Shown here piece after piece: positions 18,285 to 26,810 of a stretch of 64,000 nucleotides of DNA. The stretch covers positions 4,216,001-4,280,000 of the forward strand of contig NZ_CP102269.1 of assembly GCF_025148635.1 (NCBI RefSeq), in the 5' to 3' direction. The stretch's first letter is position 1, and each line of letters begins with the position of its first letter. Both the position numbers and the translations under genes were made by a program. The notes below the pieces were generated by a model. It was given only the letters and a program-made list of their open reading frames with translations. It was not told where the DNA came from and did not search any database. The DNA is from Butyricimonas virosa. Lineage in GTDB: Bacteria > Bacteroidota > Bacteroidia > Bacteroidales > Marinifilaceae.

Positions 18285-18913
18285 GAATTGAATGTGACAA
18301 AGTCATAACCACAGATGATTTTGATGAGAAATATTCTATGTGGCAGGGCCGAACATTGACCGTCATGGGAGAATATATAAAAGTTAGTCAGCCAGGTATA
18401 CATTCCCGCTATTTTGACACAATATATTTGTTCGAAAGCACTGGAATTATGATTGGTTTTAAGTATGATGGAGTCTTACCAGAATGTTATATCTCAACCC
18501 AAGACGGTTTTGAGTCAGATTGTTATGTCGATGCAGCACCATACTTATTTCAAGACAAAGATAGGATTTTCGCAGTCGTTAAACGCAGCTATAGGAATGT
18601 CGATCTTCACAAACAAGTTATTGGATTGACAATAATCGACACAAGCAATTTAATGCCTATTGATGAACGATATACATGGCCAATGTGGGAAAGTATAGAA
18701 TCTATACATAATGGTGCAGTGCTTATCAAAAAAGGTGACAGCTCATATGGACTATCAAGCATTGATAAATTCCCTGCATGTAATCTTGTAAGAAACGCCT
18801 ATTTAATCAAACAAGATATCGATGAAGAAAACGTTTATCTTGTTTACGGTTCAAGTATGGAAGTAGATATGAAACGGATAGATTTTACAAAGAAATTAGT
18901 TAAAATCAAGTAG
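18281..18913 (+). CDS. Unknown protein in the defence operon
   Basis: The 210-aa product is soluble and rich in aromatic and beta-prone residues (for example IYLFESTGIMIGFKYDG). There are no recognised motifs, signal or membrane segments. The spacing of short hydrophobic strands separated by turns could suit a beta-sandwich or partial beta-propeller, but this is only an impression. The start overlaps the PP2C stop by four bases (ATGA), making co-translation with the phosphatase very likely. It may be a partner, sensor or inhibitor for the kinase/phosphatase pair. No function is assigned. Confidence 0.6.
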   Translation: MRIECDKVITTDDFDEKYSMWQGRTLTVMGEYIKVSQPGIHSRYFDTIYLFESTGIMIGFKYDGVLPECYISTQDGFESDCYVDAAPYLFQDKDRIFAVVKRSYRNVDLHKQVIGLTIIDTSNLMPIDERYTWPMWESIESIHNGAVLIKKGDSSYGLSSIDKFPACNLVRNAYLIKQDIDEENVYLVYGSSMEVDMKRIDFTKKLVKIK

Positions 18914-18918
18914 ATATT

Positions 18919-19470
18919 ATGATTCTAAACAGTCTGATAATTGATGCAATAAAGAAAAAGTCAGGACTATGTTTTGACAAGGCAAAGGACTATGATATCT
19001 TATGTGATAAAATATTTTCATCAACAAATAGAACCATAGGCGTTAATACTATTAAGCGGCTAATGGGATATATAGTAGATGACCGAAAAACGAATGAATA
19101 TACATTGAATACTATAGCAATATATATGGGGTTTCAGTGTTGGAATGACATGTATGGAGCCTTTCGTTTAGATAGTGAGTGGAATTATTCTGATGATACA
19201 GTATATGTTCAAGATTTACATTTAGGCTCTACTATTAAGATTAAGTACTTGAATCGCACGATTATATTTCAAGTTGTCACATTTAAAGGGATTCAGGCTC
19301 TTAAAGTAATTGAAGCAACCAACAGTAGTTTGAAAGCAGATGACATTCTATTTGTAGAACATTTAAGAAGAGGAGAAATTCTCGAATCAAAAGTTGTCTA
19401 CAGAGGAGACAAAATAGGTAACTATCGTACTAATGGTGAAATTTTGGAGATGGAAGTTATTAAAGAGTAG
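18919..19470 (+). CDS. Putative regulator with N-terminal Bacteroidetes HTH-like module
   Basis: The N-terminal ~70 residues of this 183-aa protein show a pattern I associate with small DNA-binding-like modules in Bacteroidetes: DILCDKIFSSTNRTIGVNTI, then KRLMGYIVDDRKTNEYTLNT and a terminal WNDMYGAF. The C-terminal ~110 residues look like a small beta-rich domain (GSTIKIKYLNRTIIFQV). The gene begins 5 bases after the preceding stop and is part of the same operon. It could be an operon-specific regulator or a sensor carrying a ligand-binding beta domain. No catalytic residues are visible, and the functional call is tentative. Confidence 0.55.
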   Translation: MILNSLIIDAIKKKSGLCFDKAKDYDILCDKIFSSTNRTIGVNTIKRLMGYIVDDRKTNEYTLNTIAIYMGFQCWNDMYGAFRLDSEWNYSDDTVYVQDLHLGSTIKIKYLNRTIIFQVVTFKGIQALKVIEATNSSLKADDILFVEHLRRGEILESKVVYRGDKIGNYRTNGEILEMEVIKE

Positions 19471-19515
19471 GTATTATTTCTCTTGTCAAGTGAGGAAAAG
19501 AAAAAATAACAAGTT

Positions 19516-19617
19516 ATGACAGATGCGTTGAAAAAACAAGTAGTGGGCAAATATAAAGGAAGCATCATCTTTTGCTGTTTCTTAAAGGAAGATGCAAAAA
19601 TTATGAAAGACTTATAA
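19516..19617 (+). CDS. Possible 33-aa small protein
   Basis: A short frame (MTDALKKQ...) lies in the only notable gap of the operon (19471-19644). It has a basic N-terminus and the hydrophobic patch SIIFCCFL. It could be a real small protein or chance coding in a 174-bp intergenic stretch; no clear ribosome site is seen. Confidence 0.2.
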   Translation: MTDALKKQVVGKYKGSIIFCCFLKEDAKIMKDL

Positions 19618-19644
19618 AACGTTTCATCTTTCACACTTAAAATT

Positions 19645-20034
19645 ATGGTTAAAATCAATTTAGATAATTTTAGAGACTCTGACGGAAGTATATTCGTTTA
19701 TCAGCCTAAAGTGTACTTTGACAATTTGTGTTTTGAATATGCCGAAAATACTGTAGATGAGAAATTAGAAATTCTATCAGAATTAGTTATTAATGGTCTG
19801 GATCTTGTTTCAGAAATTGAAAAATATATGGAAAATTGTTCACCTGTCACCATAACATCCTTAAAGGCTACATTAGCATACTATTTCTTGTACCTTAGAG
19901 GTGAAGATCCATATTCTACTGGATTCCATGGATTAGACGAATTTTCAGAAACCAAATTAGCTGCCATGCTCCAAGAATCATTAGTAGCGCATTACAATGA
20001 TACATGCTTCAAAAATAGTACTAATATGCTATAA
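19645..20034 (+). CDS. Unknown 129-aa protein
   Basis: This is a small acidic soluble protein without recognised motifs. It appears helical in its C-terminal two thirds (DEKLEILSELVINGLDLVSE, SLKATLAYYFLYL). It lies 9 bases before the deiminase-like gene and after the only gap in the operon, so it could be the first gene of a sub-operon with the deiminase. A role as an immunity, adaptor or sensor protein for the deiminase-like enzyme is speculative. Confidence 0.5.
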   Translation: MVKINLDNFRDSDGSIFVYQPKVYFDNLCFEYAENTVDEKLEILSELVINGLDLVSEIEKYMENCSPVTITSLKATLAYYFLYLRGEDPYSTGFHGLDEFSETKLAAMLQESLVAHYNDTCFKNSTNML

Positions 20035-20043
20035 ACCAATTAC

Positions 20044-20916
20044 ATGTGCATTATGATACAAGATAAAGATACTAATTTCGTTTACATATCGAACAAGTTG
20101 AGTCTCTGGAAAAACTATAGTACGTTTTGCAATGAATTGATGTCAGTCATGGATGAATTGAAAATTCCGTATGGAAAAATCTATGATGCAAAAGATATTT
20201 GGGCAAGAGATTTCATGCCTATTCAATTAGAAGAAAATATTTTTTTAAAATACCAATATGCTCCAGATTACCTAGTCCGAATTGAAAAGAGAAAGTCATA
20301 CATAACAGATTGTGCGGAAGCGTGTCGAAAATTAGGCATACAATATCGAGAGACTGACATAGTAATTGATGGAGGTAATGTTGTACTATGTGGGGATAAT
20401 GTGATTATGACCGATAAAGTTTTTGCAGAAAATAACACGGATAAACATGATGTAGACTTTCACAAACAATTAGAAGACATTTTCGGACATAAGGTAATTA
20501 TTATACCATGGCACGCTACTGGAGAGTTAGATGATGAAGAAGCTGATGTTTATGGACATGCTGATGGTTTTATAAAATATTGTGGAGGGAATCGTATTCT
20601 CATGGGTAATCATCGTGATTCTGATGAAGAGGAAGCCATTTTGATTCGTAAGGTTCTTGAAGAAAACGGATATGTAGTAACGGAGATGTTATTTACAGTA
20701 CAAGAACCCAGATATGACTTAAATTGGGCATATATCAATTTCCTTCAAGTCGGTAACAATATTATATTACCGAAGTTTGGTATCAATGAAGATGAGCAGG
20801 CGAAACGTTTTGTACAAACAGCGTTCCCCTATTGTCGAGTACGGCAAATAGACTGTAATGCTATTGCTAAAGATGGTGGGGCATTACATTGCATAACATG
20901 GAATATAAGAAAATAG
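20044..20916 (+). CDS. Agmatine deiminase / PPAD-type deiminase family protein
   Basis: The 290-aa product carries the guanidine-group-modifying deiminase motifs in order: DIWARDFMPIQ near residue 55, IDGGNVV near 108, GHADGF near 176, an NWAYINFLQVGNNIILPKFG block near 225-245, and the catalytic cysteine motif GGALHC at the C-terminus. Asp, His and Cys catalytic residues are thus present, so the enzyme is probably active. The family hydrolyses agmatine or peptidyl-arginine. The protein is shorter than typical agmatine deiminases (about 350-370 aa) and has no signal peptide, unlike secreted PPAD. Lying inside a defence operon with no polyamine genes, it may be an effector that modifies a guanidino group. 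An alternative ATG lies at 20053. Confidence 0.75.
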   Translation: MCIMIQDKDTNFVYISNKLSLWKNYSTFCNELMSVMDELKIPYGKIYDAKDIWARDFMPIQLEENIFLKYQYAPDYLVRIEKRKSYITDCAEACRKLGIQYRETDIVIDGGNVVLCGDNVIMTDKVFAENNTDKHDVDFHKQLEDIFGHKVIIIPWHATGELDDEEADVYGHADGFIKYCGGNRILMGNHRDSDEEEAILIRKVLEENGYVVTEMLFTVQEPRYDLNWAYINFLQVGNNIILPKFGINEDEQAKRFVQTAFPYCRVRQIDCNAIAKDGGALHCITWNIRK

Positions 20917-20919
20917 CAG

Positions 20920-21939
20920 ATGGAAAAAACAATAAACGGAATAAAGTATTATTTGCCAAAGTACTTGACTCCAGACCAAGAAGCAATCTTTTGTCACATC
21001 ATTAACTGGAAACGTAAAAATATAACAAAAGACAGAGGTTGGTATAAAGGACATGAGTATGATGCTTTTTTCCCTGTTGGAACATCATCATATGCCATGA
21101 CATATAAACCAATAATATCATATTTGGAAGAAATGCAACATGGCGATTTCGCGTATAAACTTCATGAATTTACTCCCCATGCAGTAAGTTCTCAGATGGC
21201 TTGTATTAATCTCTTTATGCCTTTACTTCTTTCTGAACAAGCTAGTCATATTCTAAAAAAATTATCTACCTGTCCATCAAATTTTAAGGAAATAGCAAGA
21301 GATAAGCTATATCATGGATTCTGTTTTGAATATTGGGGACAAGATGTAAAGAAAGGAAAAGGAGTGCTGAATGATCACTGTTCAGGTGCCGGTACAGATG
21401 CTGATGTAGCTATTTCTTACTATGATAATGAAAATAATCTATGCCTATGGTTAATTGAGCATAAACTTAGCGAGAAAGAGTTTACAACGTGTGGTGGATA
21501 TAACAGCAAAAATAATGTGTACAAAGATAATTGTATCAAATGTTCACTTACTGATATTGCCAATGAACCTCTAAAATGTTATTATCATAAGATAAAATAT
21601 AAGTATTGGGATATTTACAGAACTCACGAAGAGAAATATCAAGGAAATATTCAGATTATTGGATGTCCATTTAGGGAAGGATTAAATCAGTTATGGAGGA
21701 ACCAACTGCTTGGCTTTGCTCTGCAGGAAACAGGAGTCTACAAAAATACGACATTCTCGGTATGCCATCATGCCAAAAACAGGATGTTGAACCAGTCAAT
21801 CCTTAGATATAAGGAATTAACTTGTAGAAATAAAATGTTTAATTCCTTCACTAACTATGATGTTTTAAACGCAGTTAATGATGTGAAATCAGATTTGCAT
21901 TCATGGTTGAATTGGTATAAAGATGTATATTGCTTTTAA
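20920..21939 (+). CDS. Putative restriction endonuclease-like protein (PD-(D/E)XK; PGN_0703-like)
   Basis: A PD-(D/E)XK-like core is visible in the centre of this 339-aa protein. GTDADVAISYYD (Asp near 158) is followed by LWLIEHKL, giving an E-H-K dyad near 174-176. A Cys-rich segment follows (FTTCGG, CIKC, KCYYH, IIGCPF), possibly a metal site. The N-terminal part VSSQMACINLFMPLLL resembles the PGN_0703 family of putative restriction endonucleases as I remember it. The gene starts 3 bases after the deiminase stop and ends 9 bases before the zinc-ribbon gene, so it belongs to the same transcript. DNA cleavage is inferred from the fold. Confidence 0.6.
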   Translation: MEKTINGIKYYLPKYLTPDQEAIFCHIINWKRKNITKDRGWYKGHEYDAFFPVGTSSYAMTYKPIISYLEEMQHGDFAYKLHEFTPHAVSSQMACINLFMPLLLSEQASHILKKLSTCPSNFKEIARDKLYHGFCFEYWGQDVKKGKGVLNDHCSGAGTDADVAISYYDNENNLCLWLIEHKLSEKEFTTCGGYNSKNNVYKDNCIKCSLTDIANEPLKCYYHKIKYKYWDIYRTHEEKYQGNIQIIGCPFREGLNQLWRNQLLGFALQETGVYKNTTFSVCHHAKNRMLNQSILRYKELTCRNKMFNSFTNYDVLNAVNDVKSDLHSWLNWYKDVYCF

Positions 21940-21948
21940 AAAATAAAC

Positions 21949-24069
21949 ATGAAATCACTATTGGAGAAATTTCCTGACATTGCTGCACAATGGGATTATG
22001 AAAAAAATGGTGAGATTACACCTGAGACCATATCTTATGGGTCGAATCTAAAAGTTTGGTGGAAATGTCCAACTTGTGGATATTCATATCAAAAGAAAAT
22101 TTCAAATAGAACCGCCCCTTCGAAGCGAACAGTAGAATCTTCAAAATGTCCGATTTGTTTGGGGAGAATAATTATTCCAGGATATAACAGTCTCAAAGCA
22201 AAATATCCGGAAATGATTGAAAATGAGTGGGATTATAGTAAAAATACATTAGACCCAGATGAAATTTCACCACATCACAGGGAAAAGGTATGGTGGATAT
22301 GTCCAAGTGGACATAGCTATAATTCTCTACCTGGAAATAAAGTTCATAATAATGGAGGAAATTGTCCATATTGTTCTTCTCAAAAATTGTGTAAGGAGAC
22401 ATCCCTTGGGTTTGTTAACCCAGATTTGGCAAAAGAGTGGCATCCATCGAAGAATGGCAGACTTACTCCTTTTGATGTATTTGCAAATTCAAATAGCTAT
22501 GCCTGGTGGTTATGCCCAATCTGTGGATACGAATGGAAAGCAAAATGTTCAAATAGGAATATAGGGAAAAGAGGATGTCCTCAATGTGCAGTAGGAAGGA
22601 GTTCATCAATTCCAGAACAACTAATATTTAGAATTATTAAAAAGATATTTGCCGATGCTATTAATCGATATCATATTGATAATAATGAAATAGATGTTTT
22701 TATTCCATCATTAAATATTGGAATTGAATATGATGGACAATATTACCACAATCAAAATAAGTTGGCAAATGATATAGAAAAATCTGTAAGATTGACGAGT
22801 AAAGGTATTACTCTTTACAGATTTAGAGAAAATGATTGTCCAATGTTTGAGGTTGAGAATTGTATTATAGTCCCTGTAAAATATTCTTCCCGATATGAGG
22901 ATTTAGAACGAAAGATCAAAGAACTTCTATATAAATTGTCACCAAAAACGTATGAACAAATTAGTGCTTTTAGCTTTGAGAATGAAATTAATGAAGTAAT
23001 AGCGATTTTAGATAGTGTACCTTACGAACAGAGTTTTGCCGCATTAGAAGACCAAAGAGTCAAAGAAGGTTTCGCCCCAATAGCCATTTGGGATTATGAT
23101 TCAAATGCTCCAATTACCCCCAAAATGGTCATGCCCTACTCTGATAAAATTGTTAGTTGGATTTGCCCTAATAACCCTGAGCATAAATGGAGAAATACGG
23201 TAAAGTCTGTTTCATTAGGTTATGGATGTAAAAGATGTTCTGAACGTTATCAATACACTACTAAAGAATGGATTGCTACAGCCGCAAAAATACATAATAA
23301 TAAATATGACTACCATTTAGTCAACTATGTTAATTCACATACTAAGGTTAATATAATATGTCCTAAACATGGAATGTTTAGTCAGATGCCATCAGAGCAT
23401 TTAAGTGGTAAGGGATGTCCTTTTTGCGTCCATCAAAAATTCCATCCAATGGAAAGTCTTGCTGTACTTTACCCAGATATAGCAGCAGAATGGGATTATG
23501 AACTTAATGCTGAAAGTGGATTCTCTCCACTAAATATAGGTATTGATACTAAGCGTAAATTTTATTGGCATTGCAATAATGGTTATAGTCACAGCTATTT
23601 GTCTACAATTGCATATAGAGTCAGGAATAAATCTGGGTGTGCAATATGTCATGGCAAACAAATCTCTATAGAGACAAGTTTAGCAGTGACAAACCCCGAA
23701 TTAGCAGCTGAATGGTGCGCTGAGAATGATAAAACGCCTTATGAGGTAACTCCTAAATCCGATTATGAAGCATTATGGAAATGCACTAATCCCAATCACC
23801 CTCCTTACAGGCAAAAAGTTGAAGTACGATCCAGAGGAGTCGGTTGCGTATATTGTAGTCGTAGAGGTAAAAAACATCCAAAAGATTATGAAGATGAGCT
23901 ACATATTAGATTTCCTCATATAAAAATATTGAAGCCATTCTCAAAATCAAGCGAACGAATTGAATGTCAATGCGAAATATGTGGATTCGTATGGAAACCA
24001 TATCCTTATCCTTTATTAAAAAGCAATGGATGCCCGAATTGCAGAAAGTATATTAATGGAAAGGAATAA
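21949..24069 (+). CDS. Zinc-ribbon repeat protein with embedded Vsr-like endonuclease domain
   Basis: This 706-aa protein has about eight zinc-ribbon modules, each a pair of CxxC or CxxxH knuckles preceded by a P-x-x-A-x-E-W-D type helix (DUF4379/DUF723-like). Cysteine pairs include CPTCGY/CPICLG, CPSGH/CPYCSS, CPICGY/CPQCAV, CPNN/CKRCSE, CPKHG/CPFCVH, CNNG/CAICHG, CTNPNH/CVYCSR and CEICGF/CPNCRK. Between modules 3 and 4 (about residues 220-330) lies a very-short-patch-repair-like endonuclease core: EIDVFIPS, IGIEYDGQYYH and a later TLYRFRE. Such proteins are thought to bind DNA through the ribbons and cut or nick with the embedded domain. It ends the defence operon, just before a terminator. 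Confidence 0.78.
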   Translation: MKSLLEKFPDIAAQWDYEKNGEITPETISYGSNLKVWWKCPTCGYSYQKKISNRTAPSKRTVESSKCPICLGRIIIPGYNSLKAKYPEMIENEWDYSKNTLDPDEISPHHREKVWWICPSGHSYNSLPGNKVHNNGGNCPYCSSQKLCKETSLGFVNPDLAKEWHPSKNGRLTPFDVFANSNSYAWWLCPICGYEWKAKCSNRNIGKRGCPQCAVGRSSSIPEQLIFRIIKKIFADAINRYHIDNNEIDVFIPSLNIGIEYDGQYYHNQNKLANDIEKSVRLTSKGITLYRFRENDCPMFEVENCIIVPVKYSSRYEDLERKIKELLYKLSPKTYEQISAFSFENEINEVIAILDSVPYEQSFAALEDQRVKEGFAPIAIWDYDSNAPITPKMVMPYSDKIVSWICPNNPEHKWRNTVKSVSLGYGCKRCSERYQYTTKEWIATAAKIHNNKYDYHLVNYVNSHTKVNIICPKHGMFSQMPSEHLSGKGCPFCVHQKFHPMESLAVLYPDIAAEWDYELNAESGFSPLNIGIDTKRKFYWHCNNGYSHSYLSTIAYRVRNKSGCAICHGKQISIETSLAVTNPELAAEWCAENDKTPYEVTPKSDYEALWKCTNPNHPPYRQKVEVRSRGVGCVYCSRRGKKHPKDYEDELHIRFPHIKILKPFSKSSERIECQCEICGFVWKPYPYPLLKSNGCPNCRKYINGKE

Positions 24070-24111
24070 GAGCTAATTCGGATATTATTAGAGTCAATAT
24101 TGCTTTCAAAT

Positions 24112-24153
24112 AAATGGCTACCAACTGAGAATATCAGCAGATAGCCATTTTTT
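24112..24153. terminator. Terminator between convergent genes
   Basis: AAATGGCTA and TAGCCATTT form a 9-bp stem with a 21-base loop, followed by a T run. It closes the defence operon from the left and could also serve the convergent lipoprotein gene. Confidence 0.7.
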
Positions 24154-24154
24154 A

Positions 24155-24802
24155 TCATTTTGCTTCATTTGTAAGTTTATCAATGTTGAATGTAAATGTA
24201 TAATCATTCTGCACATTCTCAATCATAATCGGCATCATGATTGTTAGCTTCTTACCAACTAATGTAGGTGCCTCAGTATTAAATGCTTCAGGTGTTTTAT
24301 AAACGCAAGGAACGAGATAACTTTCTCTCCATCCTCCATATTGCCCCGAAATATAATATACATTATCTGTAGGTAATAAAATATCGCTGATACTTGCATC
24401 CTTAGGTATTGAAGTGGAAGGTTGTGAAGAATTCCGGTCAATATATTTTACTCCAGAATGCATTACTCGTCCAACCTGTCCGTTTACGTCAACATAGCTG
24501 ACGTCATCCCAATTAATCTTCAATGTATGACCGGATTTGTTCTTTAACGTAAAATTGAATTCTTTCAACCCGACGTACCAAATTATATCGATATAATCGT
24601 CTTCATAACGATATTTATTGACACCCTCTTCGTTGAAACTTACCACTTTTGTTTCACCAAATTGTTGCTTTGAATCTGCCGGACTTTCTACTTCAGATAG
24701 TCCTATGGAGTAACTGGCAACATAACTTTTAAATGCGCCGCAAGAAGTGAACAGAAATGCACCTTGGAGTAGAAATAGCATTATTAAATTTCTCATTTTC
24801 AT
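24155..24802 (-). CDS. Predicted lipoprotein of unknown function
   Basis: I chose the start at 24802 because the protein then begins with a typical lipoprotein signal: a short basic start, a hydrophobic stretch (LIMLFLLQGAFLF) and the lipobox FTSCG. The upstream in-frame ATG at 24907 adds 35 residues that would spoil this signal. The mature part is beta-rich and contains a segment about hydrogen-bonded nonpolar strands (FNFTLKNKSGHTLKINWDDV) reminiscent of small Ig-like folds. It faces the defence operon convergently and is followed by the divergent-type M23 gene on the same strand. It is probably an envelope protein of the element; function unknown. Confidence 0.6.
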   Translation of the reverse strand: MKMRNLIMLFLLQGAFLFTSCGAFKSYVASYSIGLSEVESPADSKQQFGETKVVSFNEEGVNKYRYEDDYIDIIWYVGLKEFNFTLKNKSGHTLKINWDDVSYVDVNGQVGRVMHSGVKYIDRNSSQPSTSIPKDASISDILLPTDNVYYISGQYGGWRESYLVPCVYKTPEAFNTEAPTLVGKKLTIMMPIMIENVQNDYTFTFNIDKLTNEAK

Positions 24803-24914
24803 GATTGTATTATTTATGTTTTGCTGCAATATTGCGACTACAAAAGTATATTGTTTTATTGGGGGTGACGAAGAATTTAAAAACATGGACAAAGATGGAC
24901 GAAACAAACATGAT

Positions 24915-25577
24915 TTACGATTCTGTTGCTAATATAAGAACACAAGACCTTCGGATAGACATTATATAATCCCAAAAGAACTGAGGATCAATATATTCAC
25001 CACAATGTTTAAGTGTTATATGCAGATGTTCTCCAGTACTGCGACCAGTATTTCCGGTAATTCCAACGGTGTCTCCAGCCTTGACCATCTGACCTTCATA
25101 AGCCAGAATGCGTGAAAGGTGGCAGTAACTAACTGTAAAATTACCGTGCTTCAGTGTTACATATTTACCAGCCCTCCTATCCTGCCCTATTTTTACCACC
25201 TTGCCGGCCAGCATTGCATATACTTTAGCATTCCTTGCATGAAGATCCAAGCCGTTGTGAAATTTAAGTTTTCCTGAAAATGGATCTTTCCGATAACCGT
25301 AGGGAGAATTGATTTTGATAGATGAGAGCGGATAGCATACGCTTAGATAGCGTGCTATCTGTTCTTTCTTTTTCATGTCCGCTGCTGTCAGTATACTGCT
25401 GTCGGTATCGGACATTTCCATTTTTCTTGTTTCAAGTACATCTTCAGCTGCAGTTTTTTGTGAATCATTTCCAACGTTACATCGATTATTTGGATATGTG
25501 ACAGTATTGAATTGAGCTTTTGCCGGGAAATTCAATGTTAACAGTACTGCTGAAATTGCAATAGTAATTTTCCTCAT
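24915..25577 (-). CDS. Periplasmic M23-family peptidase (LytM-type)
   Basis: With the start at 25577 the 220-aa protein has a clean signal peptide (MRKITIAISAVLLTLNF, cleavage near AKA-QF). The C-terminal half has the M23 metal ligands: HNGLDLH (H and D of the HxxxD motif), then VSYCHL and GEHLHITL (HxH). These enzymes cut peptidoglycan cross-bridges. On conjugative elements they locally open the cell wall for the transfer channel. The gene is divergent from the large transfer operon at 25798, and the 220-bp gap between them holds the AGTATGAT inverted repeats, so both may share control. Confidence 0.82.
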   Translation of the reverse strand: MRKITIAISAVLLTLNFPAKAQFNTVTYPNNRCNVGNDSQKTAAEDVLETRKMEMSDTDSSILTAADMKKKEQIARYLSVCYPLSSIKINSPYGYRKDPFSGKLKFHNGLDLHARNAKVYAMLAGKVVKIGQDRRAGKYVTLKHGNFTVSYCHLSRILAYEGQMVKAGDTVGITGNTGRSTGEHLHITLKHCGEYIDPQFFWDYIMSIRRSCVLILATES

Positions 25578-25660
25578 GAAGGCAAAGGTATGAACTAGTT
25601 TTAATTTAAATACTCTTGACCTGTAATTGACACTCAAAATATAACATTAAATAAGTTTAG

Positions 25661-25800
25661 AGTATGATTATTGTCGAGTTATCATACTTAAAACATAAAT
25701 AATCACAAATATGGAAGTGTTATATGGCCACATAGGTTGGAGTATGATTATAAGTATATATCTTTGTCAGAGTATAATTAAACTATCATATTAAAGTATG
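25661..25800. promoter_or_regulatory. Operator cluster of AGTATGAT-type repeats with promoter
   Basis: AGTATGAT (25661-25668) is mirrored by ATCATACT (25681-25688). Further copies are AGTATGAT at 25741, GAGTATAAT at 25770 and AAAGTATG at 25793, which overlaps the ATG of the 25798 gene. A -7 box TATCTTTG is at 25759-25766. The same block order (GAGTATAAT ... ATCAT ... TTAAAGTATGA) recurs before the gene at 60805. The intergenic region separates the divergent M23 gene from the transfer operon. Confidence 0.55.
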
Positions 25801-26556
25801 AAACAAGTACGATTTGAATTTGAAGAATTACCTTTCAAAACCTTGTCGCAGTTTGGCCTCACGCAAGAAATGATAGAAGATCTCCCCATGCAATCATTGG
25901 AAGATATCAGTCATGGAAGGCACTCTCCGGTATTACCTATCAAGATAACCGACGAGAATGGAAATTTAATTGATGAACGTAGCCGTTTCGCTCTGGTGCG
26001 CAAAGAAAACGGGGAAGCCGATGTGATATTCTATCCTGTCCTCAAGAAGTCACCGTTGGAGCAATATACCGGCCAACAGCAGAAGCAGCTTGAATTGGGA
26101 AAAGCCATACTAGCTGATATTGTATCAGCTGACGGGCGGAACACCAAAGTATTCGTGCAGATAGATCGTGAAACCAAACAGGTAATCTCCGTTCCCACGC
26201 AGGTGATAGCACGCAATCTTCAGGTTCTTGCTGATGAATTGAAATTAAGCAGTGCTGAAATCAAGGTAATGCAGCAAGGAGAACCACTGACATTTGTAAT
26301 TGAGGACGAACCTGTAACGGTAGGGATTGATCTGAATGAGAAGAACGGCATCCGTTTCAGTCAAGGTGACAGCCAGAGATGGATGGAGCATACCAAAAGA
26401 GAATGGGATAAATATACATTCGGATGTTATGGTTGCTGGATTATGGATGATGACGGAAATCTCGATTATGTTCCTGAGGAGCAATACACAGAAGAGTTGT
26501 GGAATGAGCAGAAAAAGAGTGCTCAGCGCAACATGGGAGCCGGTATACATAAGTAA
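25798..26556 (+). CDS. DUF4099/DUF3945 domain protein, first gene of the element operon
   Basis: In this 252-aa protein the first ~85 residues match the DUF4099 pattern (PFKTLSQFGLT, then MEDLPMQ-like helices and a segment IKITDENGNLIDERSRFALV). The following ~60 residues match DUF3945 (QLELGKAILADIV, VFVQIDRETKQVI). These domains are almost confined to Bacteroidales mobile elements and often accompany conjugation or DNA-processing genes; their activity is not known to me. The start codon lies inside the last AGTATGA repeat of the operator cluster, so a bound regulator would block initiation as well as transcription. It leads a plus-strand operon running to 41541. Confidence 0.7.
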   Translation: MKQVRFEFEELPFKTLSQFGLTQEMIEDLPMQSLEDISHGRHSPVLPIKITDENGNLIDERSRFALVRKENGEADVIFYPVLKKSPLEQYTGQQQKQLELGKAILADIVSADGRNTKVFVQIDRETKQVISVPTQVIARNLQVLADELKLSSAEIKVMQQGEPLTFVIEDEPVTVGIDLNEKNGIRFSQGDSQRWMEHTKREWDKYTFGCYGCWIMDDDGNLDYVPEEQYTEELWNEQKKSAQRNMGAGIHK

Positions 26557-26576
26557 AATCTAAAATCATATCAATT

Positions 26577-26801
26577 ATGGCTCAAAACGAATATTATCCG
26601 GAAGAAGTACTGATAGAAAAAATGGAACGAGGAGAATTTGGTTGGTTAGATTATGTCAACCACTTTTCCCCTGAATGGCAGGAAGAATATACCCAGTACT
26701 GTAAAGAGCAGACATTGGAGGTTAACAACGAGTCTGCTGCAAAATTCGTCCGATTCAAGAATGAACAACTCGAAGCCGCTATGGAAAGCGGAGAAGCATA
26801 A
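26577..26801 (+). CDS. Small acidic element protein, unknown function
   Basis: The 74-aa protein is strongly acidic and helical, with the central pattern YVNHFSPEWQEEYTQYCKE. No motif or signal is seen. It is closely spaced between the DUF4099 gene and a 541-aa gene (20 and 9 bases), so it is an operon member. Proteins of this size and composition recur in Bacteroidales conjugative elements. Confidence 0.6.
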   Translation: MAQNEYYPEEVLIEKMERGEFGWLDYVNHFSPEWQEEYTQYCKEQTLEVNNESAAKFVRFKNEQLEAAMESGEA

Positions 26802-26810
26802 TAGGAAACT

